From Planctomycetaceae bacterium (GTDB lineage: Bacteria; Planctomycetota; Planctomycetia; Planctomycetales; Planctomycetaceae): a DNA stretch of 49,202 bases. A program made the position numbers and the translations under genes. The stretch is from assembly GCA_020426515.1 (NCBI GenBank), contig JAGQPW010000004.1:6399-55600 (forward strand), read 5' to 3'. The notes beneath the pieces are model-generated. The model did no database searches and was not told the DNA's origin. It saw nothing but the letters and a program-made list of their open reading frames with translations. This document shows positions 1 to 10,500 of this stretch, one piece after another. Each line of letters starts with the position of its first letter. Positions within the stretch are counted from its first letter, which is position 1.

Positions 1-1896
1 GACTGGTACGATCCGGGCGTTGGTGGCCACCGTATGCAGGACGCTGCTCACGGTCGTGTCTTTCGCGTCGCTCCTAAGGGAGCCGCCTCGGAGAAGTACA
101 CCGCCAAGGCCATCGATGTCTCCACTCCGGAAGGCGCAACGGCTGCCCTGCTCTCCCCTAACATGTCGACCCGCTACCTCGCCTGGACGGCGCTGCACGG
201 CATGGGAGCCAAGGCGATCCCAGCGCTGGAACAGCTCTGGAAGTCCGGTAATGCGATCGAGCAAGCCCGGGCACTGGGTGTTCTGACCAAACTCGACCTC
301 GACAAGTCCGCTACGCTGAAGTTCCTTGCCGAAGCATTCGCCAGTGACGACTCCGACATTCGCTGCGAAGCCGTTCGTCTGTCACGACAGTTGCTCGGCA
401 AACTGACACTGGAAGACATCATTCCACTGACCAATCTGGAAGACCCATCTCCGGCAGTGCGCCGGGAGTACCTGATCGGATTGCGTGAGCAGTTCGGACG
501 TGAAGGTGTCGAAGATGCTGATCTCGCGGAAGCATGGACCAAACTCGCCACGCCATATGATGGAAAAGACCGCTGGTACCTGGAAGCGCTGGGAATTGCC
601 GCCGACGGTCACTGGGATGTGGTCATGACAGCTTGGCTCGCCATTCACGCTCCGCTGGACAAGGCCGCACGCGACATCATCTGGCGTTCACGGTCGTCGC
701 AAACTCCAGAACTGCTGGCGGCACTCGTCCTGTCTCCCGAAACTCCAACCGAAGAAATTCCCCGCTACCTGCGTGCCTTCGACTTCCTCTCGAGAGAGTC
801 CCGCAACGCAGCGATTTTCAAGCTCGCGTTCGCTGCAATTCAGGATGCCAATCAGGCGGCGTTCGTGAACAGCGAAGCCCTCAACCGCATGGGAGGCTTC
901 GACATCAACAGCAAGCCAGACCTGAAAGCTTCGTTGATGAAAACGCTCGATGCTTCGGCCGGGACCGAGCAGTTCATCAAGCTGGTTAACAAGTTCAGTG
1001 TCAGTGAACAGTATCCCCAACTGCTGGTGATGGCTCAGGCCGATCCTGTTTCGCAAAAGGCAGTCGAGGCGATCAAAGCCCTGCTCGACAAGGGACAACA
1101 GGCGCTCCTCACATCGGCATTGCATCAGGCCAATCGCGATCAGGTCGAAGCCACCATCACCGCCATTTCCACGGCAGCGGATGGGCGGTCGGTCAAGTTG
1201 CTTCTGGAAATCGTCACCAATGACGAAGCCCCTATTTCGACGCGACGCGGTGCGGTGCGGGCACTGGGGAGCATTCGCAATGGTGCATTAGAACTCCAGA
1301 AGCTGGCCGAAGCGGGCAATCTCGATCGCTCACTGCAGGACGCCCTGATCGGCACGCTGCACACCGTGCAGTGGAAGGACATCAAAGAATACGCCGCCAG
1401 GAAATTCCCGCTTCCCCCCGGTAAGGACAGCAAACCACTGCCGCCCATTTCGGAACTGGCCACCCGGTCTGGAAACAGCGCCAACGGCAAATTGATGTTC
1501 AATACCGTGGGCACCTGCAACAAGTGCCATCAGGTGAACGGAATTGGTCTGGAGATCGGTCCGAACCTTTCCGAGATTGGCAAGAAGCTGACCAAGGAAG
1601 CGTTGTTCGAATCCATCCTGTATCCCTCGGCAGCGATCAGTCACAACTACGAAACGTGGGCAGTGCTGACGACCGAAGGCCAGGTGGTTTCCGGACTGCT
1701 GGTCAGTGAGACCGACAGCGAAGTGCAGCTCAAGGACGACAAGGGAATCCTGCGAAAAATCCCCAGGTCCGGTGTTGAGGAAATGCGAAAGCAGGATGTC
1801 TCCATGATGCCCGCCGACATCCAGAAGCTCGTCACGGTCGACGAGCTCGTGGATATCGTGGAATACCTGACGACACTCAAAGTGCGGCAGCAATAG
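1..1896 (+). CDS. PVC-type haem-binding / HEAT-repeat secreted dehydrogenase-like protein (5' end missing)
   Basis: The reading frame is open from base 1, and its first residues (DWYDPGVGGHRMQD) match the end of the propeller domain of planctomycete 'membrane-bound dehydrogenase' proteins, so the true start lies outside the window. What remains is an alpha-helical HEAT-like stretch (about residues 45-480 of the visible part) followed by a C-terminal cytochrome c domain. The haem motif CNKCH is at bases 1516-1530, and the rest of the domain (GPNLSEIGKK, the conserved SILYPSAAISHNYE block and a final VEYLTTLK helix) is the typical PVC haem-binding domain. By family such proteins are periplasmic and probably pass electrons from an oxidised substrate, but the substrate is unknown. 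It converges on the next gene, whose 3' end is only 15 bases away, and that gene carries the same haem domain at its N-terminus. Confidence 0.85.
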   Translation, partial: DWYDPGVGGHRMQDAAHGRVFRVAPKGAASEKYTAKAIDVSTPEGATAALLSPNMSTRYLAWTALHGMGAKAIPALEQLWKSGNAIEQARALGVLTKLDLDKSATLKFLAEAFASDDSDIRCEAVRLSRQLLGKLTLEDIIPLTNLEDPSPAVRREYLIGLREQFGREGVEDADLAEAWTKLATPYDGKDRWYLEALGIAADGHWDVVMTAWLAIHAPLDKAARDIIWRSRSSQTPELLAALVLSPETPTEEIPRYLRAFDFLSRESRNAAIFKLAFAAIQDANQAAFVNSEALNRMGGFDINSKPDLKASLMKTLDASAGTEQFIKLVNKFSVSEQYPQLLVMAQADPVSQKAVEAIKALLDKGQQALLTSALHQANRDQVEATITAISTAADGRSVKLLLEIVTNDEAPISTRRGAVRALGSIRNGALELQKLAEAGNLDRSLQDALIGTLHTVQWKDIKEYAARKFPLPPGKDSKPLPPISELATRSGNSANGKLMFNTVGTCNKCHQVNGIGLEIGPNLSEIGKKLTKEALFESILYPSAAISHNYETWAVLTTEGQVVSGLLVSETDSEVQLKDDKGILRKIPRSGVEEMRKQDVSMMPADIQKLVTVDELVDIVEYLTTLKVRQQ

Positions 1897-1911
1897 CCGC
1901 GAATCGCTTCG

Positions 1912-3663
1912 CTAGTTCGATGCGTCCTCAGCAGCAGCCTCCGCCACGCGGGGGTTGCTGTCGTTTGAAATGGGACGGATGGCCACCAGCGAACCTGTGT
2001 TGGGGCGGAAACGTCCGTCAAATACCCAGGCATTCCGGACGAGAATGTAGAGCGTCCCATCGGATGAGAACCGCATGTCGACAGGGCGCTGCAGCCGTTG
2101 CACGAAGGTCAGCACTTCCGTCGCATCATCCGGATTCATGGCCCGGACCCAACCCTGCACGAAGTCCGCAAAGAAGTACCGTCCTCCCCATGGAGCAGGC
2201 CAGGATTCCGGAGCAAAGGCCGATCCACAGACGCAGGACTGCGGGTAGTAGTGAATCGGACTGGCGAAGTCATCTCCCCGTGTCGGGCCATGCTGATAAC
2301 GCGGCCATCCCGCATCCCCCCCGGCCGAAAGCACATTGATCTCTTCGTAGCGTCCGCCAACATCGTTCACGAACATCCGGTCGCTACCGGGTCGAAATGC
2401 GAACGAAAACGGGTTCCGCAGCCCCATCGCCCAGATGGCCCGGTATTTTCCTTCCGTTTCTTCATAGAACGGATTGTCCTCGGGAATCGAGCCATCCTTG
2501 TTGATGCGGAGAATTTTTCCCAGCAGCGAGTTCAGCGAACGGGCGGGCGTTGAGGCGGTTTGATCACCAATGGAAACGTACAGACAGCCATCCGGACCAA
2601 AGTGAACGGCTCCACCCTGCGCGCTGGCCGGATCGTTTCCTCCCATGTAGCGCTGGTTGTCACCTTCCAGCAAAATCAGTTCACTCTCGGGATCGATTGT
2701 CTCGCCTTCGAGTGTCCAGCGGCTGATGCAGTGATGCGTATGCGGACGGGCCCGGACGCGACATGTATAGATGTATGGAGCTTCTGGAAAGTCCGGGTCG
2801 ACGGCCACTCCAAGAAGTCCCCGTTCGCGGTTTCGTTCAATGTCGGTCGACAGAACCGGTTCGGGCAGCAGCTGGCCATCTTTGACCATGCGAATCTGTC
2901 CGGTCTGCTCGGAAATCAATACGCGACCATCGGGCATTACGTCCAGCGTCGCTGCAGCAGTCAGGCCGGTCGCGACTGTGGTTGCCGTGAACCCACCCGG
3001 TGCCCGGAACACTTCCGCAATGTCACCGTCAGAACCATTTCCGCTTCCCCTGAGAGTCTCCAGGTAGGCGATCACATCGGTGAACTGTTCGGGCGTCAGG
3101 GAATGAAACAGCCCTTCTGGCATCAGCGAAACACTGCTGGTCTTCCGCTCCTCAATTTCATCGATCGAGACACGATGCCACTTGGCTTCGCCGTCCACCA
3201 GTTGCACGCTGGTTTCGGATTCCGACTTGATAATCCCCGACAGAACTTTGCCATCATCCAAGGCCAGGTGCGTCACCCGGTATCCCTCAACAATCTGCTC
3301 GGAGGGTTGCAGCAGTGACTCAATCAGGTGCGGACGATCGAACTTGCCGCCGATGGACGACAGGTCGGGGCCGATGTCCCCCCCGTATCGATTCACACGG
3401 TGACACACCAGGCACCGCGTAACAGCCTGCTGCTGGAACAGCCGCTGTCCGCTTGTGGAATCGCCCTGATTGGCCAGAGCGTGCTCCGTGTACCGTTCGG
3501 TAAGCGAGGATGGGGGCGGAGCTTCATCCGCCACAGTTCGAATTTCACCAGCCAGGCCCGACTTTCCATCGGCCTGGAACACCTCGTCTCCGGCGTTCAC
3601 CATCCCTGGGCCAGCAGTGACGAGACACACGAGGAGGTTCCAACGCAGTCTCTTCAGAATCAC
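1912..3663 (-). CDS. Secreted cytochrome c / PQQ-type sugar dehydrogenase-like fusion protein
   Basis: The 583-residue protein has a signal peptide (about residues 1-24, cleaved near VNA-GD). A PVC-type haem-binding domain follows, with CLVCH at residues 84-88, GPDLSSIGGKF just after it and a closing VIAYLETLRG helix. From about residue 215 to the end it is a beta-propeller of the glucose/sorbosone dehydrogenase type: GLLGVAVDPDF, then GGAVHFGPDGCLYVSIGD, then the strongly conserved WAMGLRNPFSFAFRPG. The family architecture suggests periplasmic sugar or alcohol oxidation with electrons passed to the attached haem. The substrate cannot be read from the sequence. The haem domain is N-terminal here, whereas it is C-terminal in the convergent neighbour, so the two carry the same modules in opposite order. 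Confidence 0.85.
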   Translation of the reverse strand: MILKRLRWNLLVCLVTAGPGMVNAGDEVFQADGKSGLAGEIRTVADEAPPPSSLTERYTEHALANQGDSTSGQRLFQQQAVTRCLVCHRVNRYGGDIGPDLSSIGGKFDRPHLIESLLQPSEQIVEGYRVTHLALDDGKVLSGIIKSESETSVQLVDGEAKWHRVSIDEIEERKTSSVSLMPEGLFHSLTPEQFTDVIAYLETLRGSGNGSDGDIAEVFRAPGGFTATTVATGLTAAATLDVMPDGRVLISEQTGQIRMVKDGQLLPEPVLSTDIERNRERGLLGVAVDPDFPEAPYIYTCRVRARPHTHHCISRWTLEGETIDPESELILLEGDNQRYMGGNDPASAQGGAVHFGPDGCLYVSIGDQTASTPARSLNSLLGKILRINKDGSIPEDNPFYEETEGKYRAIWAMGLRNPFSFAFRPGSDRMFVNDVGGRYEEINVLSAGGDAGWPRYQHGPTRGDDFASPIHYYPQSCVCGSAFAPESWPAPWGGRYFFADFVQGWVRAMNPDDATEVLTFVQRLQRPVDMRFSSDGTLYILVRNAWVFDGRFRPNTGSLVAIRPISNDSNPRVAEAAAEDASN

Positions 3664-3981
3664 AATGACCTCTTGGTTCGACCACCAGGGATGGGGTCGG
3701 TGGAGTAAAGAAAATAGACATCACAAACCAACTGCGGCTCGCGGACAAGCTGTAGAAGTATGGGTCGGCCCGCGGCAGAGCGGGCTTGATCTCAAGAGGC
3801 CTTAGAGGCCCAACGAAGCTGAACTGGCCGGCAGGATCTGCCGGTTTTGCTGAAATCTGCAAAAGTGACGGCATCGCCGTGATAGGCTTCCGAGCGGTGC
3901 GCTGGTCGAAACGCCTGCCCACCGCGTACCATTCCTACACTGTTGCACCAAACCCATTCCCCCAAAACGACAAGATTCAAC
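3664..3981. other. Divergent intergenic region between haem protein and DnaJ-like gene
   Basis: This 318-base stretch separates two divergent genes and must hold both promoters. I could not assign a convincing -35/-10 pair. Its main content is the hairpin cluster at 3768-3880, listed separately. No plausible small gene was seen in it. Confidence 0.5.
3768..3880. other. Cluster of five consecutive small hairpins (possible structured RNA or intergenic repeat)
   Basis: Five perfect inverted repeats follow one another within 113 bases. They are GCCCGC/GCGGGC (3768-3773 with 3780-3785), GGCCT-TAG-AGGCC (3798-3810), CCGGCAG-GAT-CTGCCGG (3828-3844), TTTTGC/GCAAAA (3845-3850 with 3859-3864) and ACGGC-ATC-GCCGT (3868-3880). 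The third stem is followed at once by TTTT, so on the + strand it looks like an intrinsic terminator, although no + strand gene lies upstream. It could be a small RNA ending at 3848, a dispersed repeat, or regulatory leader structure for either flanking gene. Sequence alone does not decide. Confidence 0.45.
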
Positions 3982-4911
3982 GTGGCCGCGGACTACTACC
4001 AGACCCTCGGAGTCAGCCGGAGCGCTTCTCAGGAAGAAATCCGGAAGGCGTATAAACGACTTGCCCGGGAAAACCATCCCGACAGCAAACCGGGAGATGA
4101 CGCGGCGGCTGAGCGATTCAAACAGGCAGCTGAGGCGTACGAAGTGCTCGGCGATGCGGAGAAACGCAAGAAGTACGACCAGTTTGGTGAACACTGGAAG
4201 CATGCGGACCAGCTGGGCGGACAACCATTCGGCGGCGGTGGTGGACGAGGAGCGAACCCGGCCGACATGTTTGGTCAGGGAGGTGTCGACCTCGAAGACC
4301 TGTTTGGCGGGATGTTCGGCGGAGGAGGAGCAGGCGGCGGACGGCGACGGCGCTCTGGACCGCGTCCCGGAGCCGATGTGGAAGATGTCATCCGCATCCC
4401 TTTTCAGCTGGCGGCAACCGGCGGCACCTATGATGTTACGCTGCGTAAGGATGGCCAGGTTTCGACGTATGCACTGAAAATTCCTGCGGGAATTGATGAC
4501 GGCGCGAAACTGCGGATCGCCGGACAGGGTGGACCAGGCACCAACGGCGGACCTCCCGGCGACGTCATCGTCACCGTGCGGGTGGCACCGCATCCGTACT
4601 TTCGCCGTGACGGGGACAACGTCCTGCTCGATCTGCCCATCTCCGTTGTGGAAGCCACTCTCGGAGCCAAGGTGGATTGCCCCACACTCGATGGGGATAT
4701 TGTTTCGCTGACAGTTCCGCCGGGGACATCATCCGGGGCGAAGTTGCGGCTCAAGGGCAAAGGCTTTCCGAATCGAAAGTCCGGCCAGCGGGGAGACCAG
4801 TTTGCCATCATCAAGATTGTCAGTCCCAAGGACCTGACTGACGACGCACGTGAATTGATGCAACAGTTCGCCAATGCCGCACCGCAATCACCCCGTACGG
4901 GGCTTTGGTAA
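3982..4911 (+). CDS. DnaJ-family co-chaperone, CbpA-like (class B, no zinc finger)
   Basis: The 309-residue protein has an N-terminal J domain (about residues 4-66) with the DnaK-activating HPD motif at 32-34. A Gly-rich region follows (about 75-125), then the two beta-sandwich substrate-binding domains of DnaJ (about 130-290), including [16 protein letters not shown] and [12 protein letters not shown]. There is no CXXCXGXG zinc-finger region, so it is a class B protein resembling CbpA/DnaJ2, working with a DnaK partner not present here. I start it at the GTG at 3982 ([11 protein letters not shown]) because family members begin Met-x-x-Asp-Tyr-Tyr. The frame extends upstream to a TTG at 3943, which would add 13 unlikely residues. 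A secreted TPR protein gene lies 115 bases downstream on the same strand. Confidence 0.85.
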   Translation: MAADYYQTLGVSRSASQEEIRKAYKRLARENHPDSKPGDDAAAERFKQAAEAYEVLGDAEKRKKYDQFGEHWKHADQLGGQPFGGGGGRGANPADMFGQGGVDLEDLFGGMFGGGGAGGGRRRRSGPRPGADVEDVIRIPFQLAATGGTYDVTLRKDGQVSTYALKIPAGIDDGAKLRIAGQGGPGTNGGPPGDVIVTVRVAPHPYFRRDGDNVLLDLPISVVEATLGAKVDCPTLDGDIVSLTVPPGTSSGAKLRLKGKGFPNRKSGQRGDQFAIIKIVSPKDLTDDARELMQQFANAAPQSPRTGLW

Positions 4912-5026
4912 GGCCCGCCGAGATGTCTCTCGACAGGTCTTCTATCGTGCCTGCCGCCCGAACTGATTACAATCTCCGAACCCTGGCCGGGAGTTTGCGC
5001 CAGGTCGTGTTCAACGGAGGTGTCAC

Positions 5027-7303
5027 GTGGTTGCTGCGGTGTCAAAGGATTGGTTGTGGATTGTCCCGGTGCTGGGTGGACTGTGCCTGAGCACAGCAAC
5101 TGCCGATGACGCCTCTCCCCCCGCCCCCAAATTGCCGGAACCGCTGAAGGTTCTCGAAGGCCTGCAACTCAACCCCGATGACGAGCCGCTCACGGTGTTC
5201 GAGCCGCTCCAACCGGCCATGCCCCAGGACGAGGCTCGACGGGACTCGCTCGCGTGGTACATGTTGGGGCTGATGCACAAGGAGCGTCAGGAAGATAAAT
5301 CCGCACTCAATGCCTTTATGAAGGCCATCGAGAAAAATCCAAAGGCCGTGGAGGCCTATCAGGGAGCCATTCCCTATCTGCTCAAGGAACGACGTAAGGA
5401 AGAAGCTCGCGATCTCGCATTGCGTGCCGCGACTAACTCCGAACAGGGTTTTGATCTGCTGCAGACGATGGCTGCAGTCCTGACCCGGGATGACGATGTC
5501 AGCAGTGCCACGGACCTGCTGGAGGCGGGCCTCAAACTGCCTATCCTCAAGACTGGCAGTCCACGTGCGCTGCTGCTGCACCGAGACCTGGGTCTCTACC
5601 ACCGCTTGAACGAAGCGTTCAAAGACGCTGCCGATCACTATCAGGTCGTCTTTGACGCCCTGACATCAGGCCAGCTGAACGAAGCCGACTGGAAACGTGT
5701 GATTCGCGATCCCGGAGCAACTTACGACGAATTCGGGGATACCTTCCTGAAGGCTGAACGCCCTGAACTGGCTCTGAAGGCCTACGAAGAAGCGACCAAG
5801 TACCGCGATGCGAAACCCGGTCTGAACAGCTACAACCTGGCCACCGTGTTTCGTCAGACCGGCCAGCCGGAAAAGGCGCTGGACGAACTGGAGCACTACT
5901 TCGATGCTCAACTGCAGACACGTGGGCGGATCGCCTATCAGCTGCTCAAAGACCTGCTGCACGAACTGAAGCGGGATGATGAGTTGCTGACGCGACTGGA
6001 GAAGCTGCACAAGGATGATCCACACAACGATGGTCTGACCTACTTCCTGGCGGACCAGTACGTTCTGAACGACCGGCTGGATGATGCCGAAGCGATTTAC
6101 AAAGGTGATCGTAAGGAAGTCACGGACCCGCGAGCGATCGTGGGGATGCTGTCCATTGCTCGACTGCGGAAGGATCCGGAACTGCTGCTCAAGTATTTGA
6201 GCAAAGCCTTCCAGACGGTTCCTCGTGCCGACGATGCCGGAGTTCTGGCCAACCTCGCGGACGATGTCCGTGATCTGGCTCAGCACTTTGAGAACGAACT
6301 GACCGCGCTCAAAGAGAATGCCGAGGTACTGGGAGGACTGCTCGATCACGCCAGAGAACAGTCGACCGGCAACGAAGCGAAACTGGAGTTCGTGCAGGCC
6401 TATTTCCTGGGCAAACTCGCCCTGGAAGCGGATCGTACCGACGATGCGATCGACTTCTACAAACTGGCCATCTCCATGCGCAACGATCCTCCGGGACTGC
6501 TGTACACGGAACTCTCGGGTCACCTGATTGACAAGAAGAAGTACCCAGAAGCCATCGTCTTGCTGACGGAAGCAGTCAATCATCCGGCGACATCGCTGCA
6601 GCGCGACCGCTGGCGGTTCCAGTTCTTCTTGAGCTACGCGCTCGAATACTCTGGCAAGACCGAGGAAGCTCTGGAGGTCATCAAGGAAGCACAGAAACAA
6701 CAGCCCGGGTTTGCCCGCCTGTTTTATCAGGAAGCCTGGATCGTCTATCACGCCCGGCGCTGGGACGAGGCGCTCACACTGTTCGACAAAGTGATTTCCA
6801 TGTTCCCCGGTGACAAGGACATGATCCAGGACTGCAAGTTCCGGATTTCCAATATCTATGTCGAACTGGGTGACAAGGACAAAGGCGAACAGGTGCTGGA
6901 GGATGTGCTTAAGGATGATCCTGAGAACCCGCAAGCCAACAACGACCTCGGATACCTGTGGGCCGACCAGAACAAGAATCTCGACAAAGCCCGTTCGATG
7001 ATTGAAAAGGCTCTCGAAGCCGAGCCGGAAAATCCGGCCTATCAGGACAGCATGGGCTGGGTGTTGTACCGTCAGGGTGAGTACGAAAAAGCGACGGAGT
7101 ACCTGAAGAAGGCAACCACTCACAAGTACGGCGAAGACTCAACCATCTTCGACCACCTCGCGGACTGTCAGGTGAAGCTGAACCAGTTCAAGGAAGCTCG
7201 GGCCAATTACGAACAGGCTCTGAAACTGGAAGGCGACAAGGAAGCTCCGGACACCGAACTGGTGGAAAAAATCAAGGAAAAGCTCAAACAGCTTCCCGAG
7301 TAA
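5027..7303 (+). CDS. Large secreted TPR-repeat protein
   Basis: The 758-residue protein starts at a GTG with a good ribosome binding site (GGAGG at 5016-5020, six bases before the start). It has a short signal peptide (about residues 1-27, ending TATADD) and otherwise consists almost wholly of helical TPR units. The clearest are at the C-terminus (NPQANNDLGYLWADQNKNLD, then PAYQDSMGWVLYRQGEYEKA, then IFDHLADCQVKLNQFKEARA), with weaker ones from about residue 80. No catalytic domain is visible. TPR proteins act as protein-binding scaffolds, and the leader implies a periplasmic or outer-membrane-associated role. The partner is unknown. It may be cotranscribed with the DnaJ-like gene upstream, since no terminator is obvious in the 115-base gap. 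Confidence 0.8.
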   Translation: MVAAVSKDWLWIVPVLGGLCLSTATADDASPPAPKLPEPLKVLEGLQLNPDDEPLTVFEPLQPAMPQDEARRDSLAWYMLGLMHKERQEDKSALNAFMKAIEKNPKAVEAYQGAIPYLLKERRKEEARDLALRAATNSEQGFDLLQTMAAVLTRDDDVSSATDLLEAGLKLPILKTGSPRALLLHRDLGLYHRLNEAFKDAADHYQVVFDALTSGQLNEADWKRVIRDPGATYDEFGDTFLKAERPELALKAYEEATKYRDAKPGLNSYNLATVFRQTGQPEKALDELEHYFDAQLQTRGRIAYQLLKDLLHELKRDDELLTRLEKLHKDDPHNDGLTYFLADQYVLNDRLDDAEAIYKGDRKEVTDPRAIVGMLSIARLRKDPELLLKYLSKAFQTVPRADDAGVLANLADDVRDLAQHFENELTALKENAEVLGGLLDHAREQSTGNEAKLEFVQAYFLGKLALEADRTDDAIDFYKLAISMRNDPPGLLYTELSGHLIDKKKYPEAIVLLTEAVNHPATSLQRDRWRFQFFLSYALEYSGKTEEALEVIKEAQKQQPGFARLFYQEAWIVYHARRWDEALTLFDKVISMFPGDKDMIQDCKFRISNIYVELGDKDKGEQVLEDVLKDDPENPQANNDLGYLWADQNKNLDKARSMIEKALEAEPENPAYQDSMGWVLYRQGEYEKATEYLKKATTHKYGEDSTIFDHLADCQVKLNQFKEARANYEQALKLEGDKEAPDTELVEKIKEKLKQLPE

Positions 7304-7509
7304 TCCCGCGTGGTGTACGTCGACCCCATCCAAGAGTCGACCGCGGAATGGGAGCAATTGCTCGCCTTGGAGGAAACGGAACGACCGGGTGAGTACACTC
7401 TGGGACTGTGCGACTGCTCCCTGGCAGACTCGTTTGCGGGAGCCGGTGCAAATGCAATGTGGATGTTTCACGACACCGCAGTCCCGAGCTTTAACCCATC
7501 CGCGACTCG

Positions 7510-10500
7510 ATGCGATTTCCGATCTCCCCACTTGCCCTGCTTACTGTTCTGGTCTCCGCAGCAGTGCTGCACGCCGACGACGAGGATGCATGGCGACCGG
7601 GATTGGTGGCCACCTTTTCCAGCGGCGAACACCAGGTCTCCCGCATCGAGCCGGACGTCTGCTTTGAAGCAGGCGCCCAGTCACCACTGGAGGGCATCGC
7701 TGCCGACGGCTTCAGCATCGCATGGCGAGGGCACGTCCTCGTGCGTGAGACACCGATCACGCTCCACATCTGGATGCAGGGTGACGTTGCCATCCGGATC
7801 GGAGAGACGCTTGTATTCCAGCAGCAGCGTGACACGCCCGGCTGGGTCTCTTCCGAACCGCTTTCTCTGCAGTACGGATTTCAGGAACTGGACGCCACAT
7901 TTCGCAAGACCGCTCCGGAAGCGGCACTGAAGGTCTTCTGGTCCAGCGAATCGTTTCCGCTGGAACCGCTCCCCACGCAGCAGTTGTTTCATGAGGCCTC
8001 ACTCGAAGCCGAAGTCGGCGATGCACTGCGGTGGGATTCCGGCCGACAGCTGTTCGCCGCACATCGCTGCGATCGTTGCCACGCGGTGAACGAGCAGGCA
8101 CAAAGCGAACCCGCCCCGGCCCTGTGGGGCGTGATGCAGGGAATCAATCCCGAGTGGCTTACCCAAAAGCTGCTCACCGAACATGCCGAAGCCGCAACTT
8201 CCAGAATGCCGAACTTCGGTTTCGACCGGTCCGAAGCCGAGGCGATTGCCGCGTATCTTGTCCGACTGGGCAGCCCCACAGAACTGATGAGCGTTCCGGA
8301 AATCAAGCAGGACAAGAAGAATCCGCTGCCGTCCGGAAGTGAACTGCTGCACAGCCTCGGCTGCGTGGGCTGCCACCGGATTGGCGAACTCGGAACCAGC
8401 AGTCCACAATCGGGCCCCGACTTGTCCCGTATTGGAGCGAAGCGATCACCCGAATGGCTGGCAACGTGGCTGCTGCGTCCGGAGCGAATCAATCCACAGC
8501 ACTCGATGCCTGTATTCAAGCTCTCTTCTTCGGAACGGGGACTGCTGGTGGAAGCCCTGGCTAATTTGGGACGTCCGAAAGACGCCAAGTATCTCAAAGA
8601 AGGGGAAGAGCATTTCCCGCGGGATCAGATTGACCATGGTCGCGATCTGGTGAAGCAGTTCCGGTGTGCCAACTGCCACAAAATCCCGGCCATTGAAGCT
8701 GATCGTCGAGGCTACTCCACGTTGCGTGACGCGGCTGCCAACGCCGACGCAGGTTGCCTTGGAACGTCAGTCAACAAGGAACGAGGACAACCGACCTTCC
8801 CGACCGCAGACCGCAAGGCCTTGCAGGTCTATGTGAACTCGTTACGCGCAACTGTCCCGGTGGAGCTTTCCGCATTTGCAAACGGTCGACAGCTGCTTGA
8901 GCGGCAAAACTGCGTCGGTTGCCACGCACGCGATGGAGCCGCTGGCATCACCCCGTGGGCGGCCCGCATTTCCCAACAGGTAAAAGGACTGGAGGGGCAT
9001 CCGGGGCCACTCATTCCTCCAAACCTGACAGCCATTGGAGACAAGCTTCTGGACGCCGTCCTGACGAAGGCCATTGCCGGAGAGCAGGATCGTTTGCGGC
9101 AGGACTGGCTCAAAATCCGCATGCCTCGCTTCAATCATTCGCGAGACGAACGCAGCGATCTGCTGGCTTACCTGATTGGTCACGACCGCATTCCTGCGGA
9201 TGCTCCCGATCCACGAATCAATGCGGGGATGCAGCAGCTTGCGGAAGTGGAGCAGCTTGAGAATGCAGCCATCGTCGGACGGCAACTTGTCGGTGCGGGT
9301 GGTTTCAGTTGTATTGCCTGTCATCAGGTGGGCGACTACCGGCCCCGCAACGTCGCCGAAGGGACACGCGGCTCCGACCTAAAGCAAAGCGGCAGTCGTT
9401 TGCGTCCCGAATTCTATTTCCGCTGGGCCCGGGCACCATTGCGAATTGTGCCCGGAATGGAAATGCCCTCGTATCAGCGTCCAGTACCCGGAATTCTGGA
9501 CGCCAACGTCGAACGGCAACTGGCGGTCGTCTGGAAAGCCCTGCAGGACCCCACCTTTGAGGCTCCGACGAATCCCTCGCAGGTCGAACAGTTCCTGGTT
9601 GTCGTCCCGGATGCACCGCCACGTTTCGTACGTGATGTATTCGAACTCCCGGAGGTCCAGGGAGGCGGATACGTGGCGAGGTCGTTTGCGGTCGGATTTA
9701 ACAATGGACACTCCATCCTGTTTGATCTCGATACGGCCACCGTGCGTCAGTGGGGCTATGGCGACTTTGCCCGGCAGCGGGCGGAAGGCAAGAGCTGGTT
9801 CTGGGATCTCGCGGGAACCAATCTGCTGCCCGGCCTGAAAGAAGCAATGGGTTGGCGAATTCGTGAACAGGGAACGACCGACTGGCGGACACTGTCTCCC
9901 GTCCGGGCCGAAGAGACCGTTCTGCTGGAGCCCTCGAAGTGGAGTTACCGGGTTGAGGATGGTCCCAACGGAAACCAGGTTGTGCTCACATTCCACGGAC
10001 AATTGACCTGGCAGGAACAGACGGTTCCTCTGGAGTTCCGTGAAGTCTGGTCCACACTGCCAGGACAGGCCTCAAGCAGCGGCTGGACGCGTCAGGTGAC
10101 GGTGACCGGCCTGCCAGCACATCTGGAACTGGCTCAAGTCATCGGCAATTCCGATGGCGCGAGGTTTGAAGCCGCCACATCGGTGGCTGAGTCTGCATCG
10201 CTCGTGGAAGTCAGCGCGGGCCAGTCGGGCGTCGCGGGGCAGCGTTCCTCGACCGGAACCGTGAATTTTCATCTTACGTACAGTTGTGAGCTGCCAAACT
10301 TTCATGCGGTGGCCCCCCCCCTTCCCGACCTGCCAACTCCTTCCGGTACGATTGATGTCCTCCCCGGCTACACGGGAGAGCGGTTGCCTCTGTCACCACG
10401 AATCATGCCGACAGCCCTCACATGGAGCCCCGAAGGCAAGTTGCTGTTCACTTCACTCAAGGGGCATGTTTACGGAGTCAACGACAGTGACGGCGATGGA

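Noticed and set aside
5666..7123. A 485-residue minus-strand frame opposite the TPR gene
   Set aside because: It is antisense to a gene with a clear leader and TPR repeats. The composition is that of a shadow frame.
7718..7733. A 16-base string shared with the right arm of the inverted repeat at 32461-32476
   Set aside because: The copy lies in coding sequence of the five-haem gene without the other arm. One exact 16-base match in 49 kb can occur by chance.
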